This document shows positions 29,161 to 29,940 of a stretch of 29,940 bases of DNA, piece after piece (positions within the stretch are counted from its first letter, which is position 1; every line of letters begins with the position of its first letter). The translations under genes were made by a program, and so were the position numbers. The stretch is from CAYZHV01 sp964478055 (GTDB lineage: Bacteria; Spirochaetota; Spirochaetia; DSM-27196; Alkalispirochaetaceae). The stretch is taken from NCBI GenBank assembly GCA_964478055.1, contig CAYZHV010000015.1:1-29940 (forward strand). Direction: 5' to 3'. The notes beneath the pieces are model-generated. The model searched no databases. It saw nothing but the letters and a program-made list of their open reading frames with translations, and was not told the DNA's origin.

Positions 29161-29940
29161 TTATGCCCCTTCTCCCTCGGTAATCGGGGGGAGGCCCTTG
29201 GTCTTCATGAAGTCGATGATGAAGACGAAGTTCATGATGAGCATAATGACTTCGATGACGAGGACGGTTATGCCCGTGGCGGGGTTATTGGCGATGGATA
29301 CCGGAAGAACCACGGCACTGAACCAGACAATCGCCGCGGTGACCGTAATCCAGAGAATGTACGCCGGAATGAGAGCCATTCCCGCCTTGCTCTTGAGCCG
29401 CTTGGTTACCCAGGCGGTACCGGTGAGGAGGGCGATGGAGGCGATGAGCTGGTTCGCCGAGCCGAAGGAAGGCCAGAGAACGCCAAAGCTACCGCTCCAA
29501 CCGAGCCAGATACCGATGGCCGCGGGGATAAGAGAAGCCACCCAGCGGTTGGTGATAACGTCGAAGAACTTAGGCGCCTTGTCCTTCATAGGGATGAAGA
29601 TCTCAGCCAGGGTGTAACGGGCGAGGCGGTTTGTGGTATCCAGAGTGGTCATCGCAAAGGCGGCTACCCACATACCGGCAATTACCTTAACCAGGTCCGT
29701 CGGAATGAATCGGAGCCAAGTTTCGTTGACCATGGCCGCGTAGGTCTCGGTAAACATCGCCGCGTTCGGGAAGGTCGCCTGCATGGAGGCGCTATACTGC
29801 CCGCCCCAGTTGGCGGCGTTAATGGTCTCACCGGCGCCAGTCATGACCTGAAGGCCAAATCCGGCGACCGCGATAATAACCACGGTGGAGAGAAAGCCCT
29901 CGAAGAGCATGCCGCCGTAGCCTATCAGGAGACCGGACTT
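29161..29940 (-). CDS. cstA: CstA-family (pyruvate/peptide uptake) transporter, C-terminal part
   Basis: C-terminal 259 residues of a carbon-starvation protein A homologue; the frame runs off the right edge through KSGLLIGYGG-MLFEGF, matching the conserved RPIGYGAMLxEGF of CstA. Further landmarks are GMWVAAFAMTTLDTTNRLAR, WPSFGSANQLIASIALL and several membrane helices ending in IDFMKTKGLP. CstA-type proteins (CstA, BtsT) import pyruvate or peptides when carbon is scarce. It is the first seen gene of a five-gene minus-strand operon. Promoter and N-terminal helices are outside the window. Confidence 0.94.
   Translation of the reverse strand, partial: KSGLLIGYGGMLFEGFLSTVVIIAVAGFGLQVMTGAGETINAANWGGQYSASMQATFPNAAMFTETYAAMVNETWLRFIPTDLVKVIAGMWVAAFAMTTLDTTNRLARYTLAEIFIPMKDKAPKFFDVITNRWVASLIPAAIGIWLGWSGSFGVLWPSFGSANQLIASIALLTGTAWVTKRLKSKAGMALIPAYILWITVTAAIVWFSAVVLPVSIANNPATGITVLVIEVIMLIMNFVFIIDFMKTKGLPPITEGEGA

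Noticed and set aside
1..29940. tRNA, rRNA, CRISPR array, IS element, phage or toxin-antitoxin genes
   Set aside because: No repeat arrays, terminal inverted repeats, transposase, integrase or tRNA-like cloverleaf was found on reading through.

Overview
The window looks like a piece of a GC-rich, free-living spirochaete chromosome, in the broad Spirochaetaceae / Alkalispirochaeta-like range. The strongest marker is a gene for CfpA, the cytoplasmic filament protein known essentially only from spirochaetes, at 11865-13841. It is followed on the same strand by a conserved unknown gene and a pyruvate,phosphate dikinase-like gene. From memory this matches the Treponema pallidum order TP0748-TP0747-TP0746. 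I could not run a search, so the genus is not fixed. I see no rRNA, tRNA, IS element, CRISPR array or phage gene, and the coding density is very high.

Left part (1-8300): the C-terminal part of a membrane-anchored GGDEF/EAL protein; a LarA-family (lactate racemase-like) gene; a chemoreceptor remnant; a compact operon of a MATE exporter, an HD-domain phosphohydrolase and a divergent ClC channel without its gating glutamate; an unknown 184-aa gene; and a J-domain protein. Two oppositely oriented terminator hairpins lie between the J-protein and the dikinase gene.

Central part (8300-17650): this is the most interesting region. A single-pass LysM protein (large cytoplasmic part, membrane helix, periplasmic LysM end) is followed on the same strand by cfpA, then the unknown gene and the dikinase-like gene. 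The last three are tightly packed (3 and 16 nt gaps). A MinD/ParA-type ATPase is divergent from the LysM gene. I propose, as inference, a spirochaete cell-architecture locus in which the LysM protein could tether the cytoplasmic ribbon to the peptidoglycan. The dikinase-like protein keeps its phosphohistidine and PEP halves, but its nucleotide-binding half looks eroded.

Right part (17650-26600): housekeeping and stress genes, many in tail-to-tail pairs that overlap or abut. They are Hsp33, a tRNA-dihydrouridine synthase coupled to a CapA-like protein, a YghZ-type aldo/keto reductase, a soluble REC-PAS-PAS histidine kinase, a Nudix hydrolase, a short-chain dehydrogenase, a protein-L-isoaspartate methyltransferase and a MarR regulator with a likely self-operator over its own -10 box.

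Right edge (26760-29940): a five-gene minus-strand operon. It begins with cstA (pyruvate/peptide uptake, cut by the window edge), followed by a small helical protein resembling the cory-CC-star family, an ArsA/Get3-type ATPase without cysteines, a one-helix membrane protein and a DUF1820 protein. It ends at a likely intrinsic terminator. Why an ArsA-type ATPase travels with CstA is an open question.
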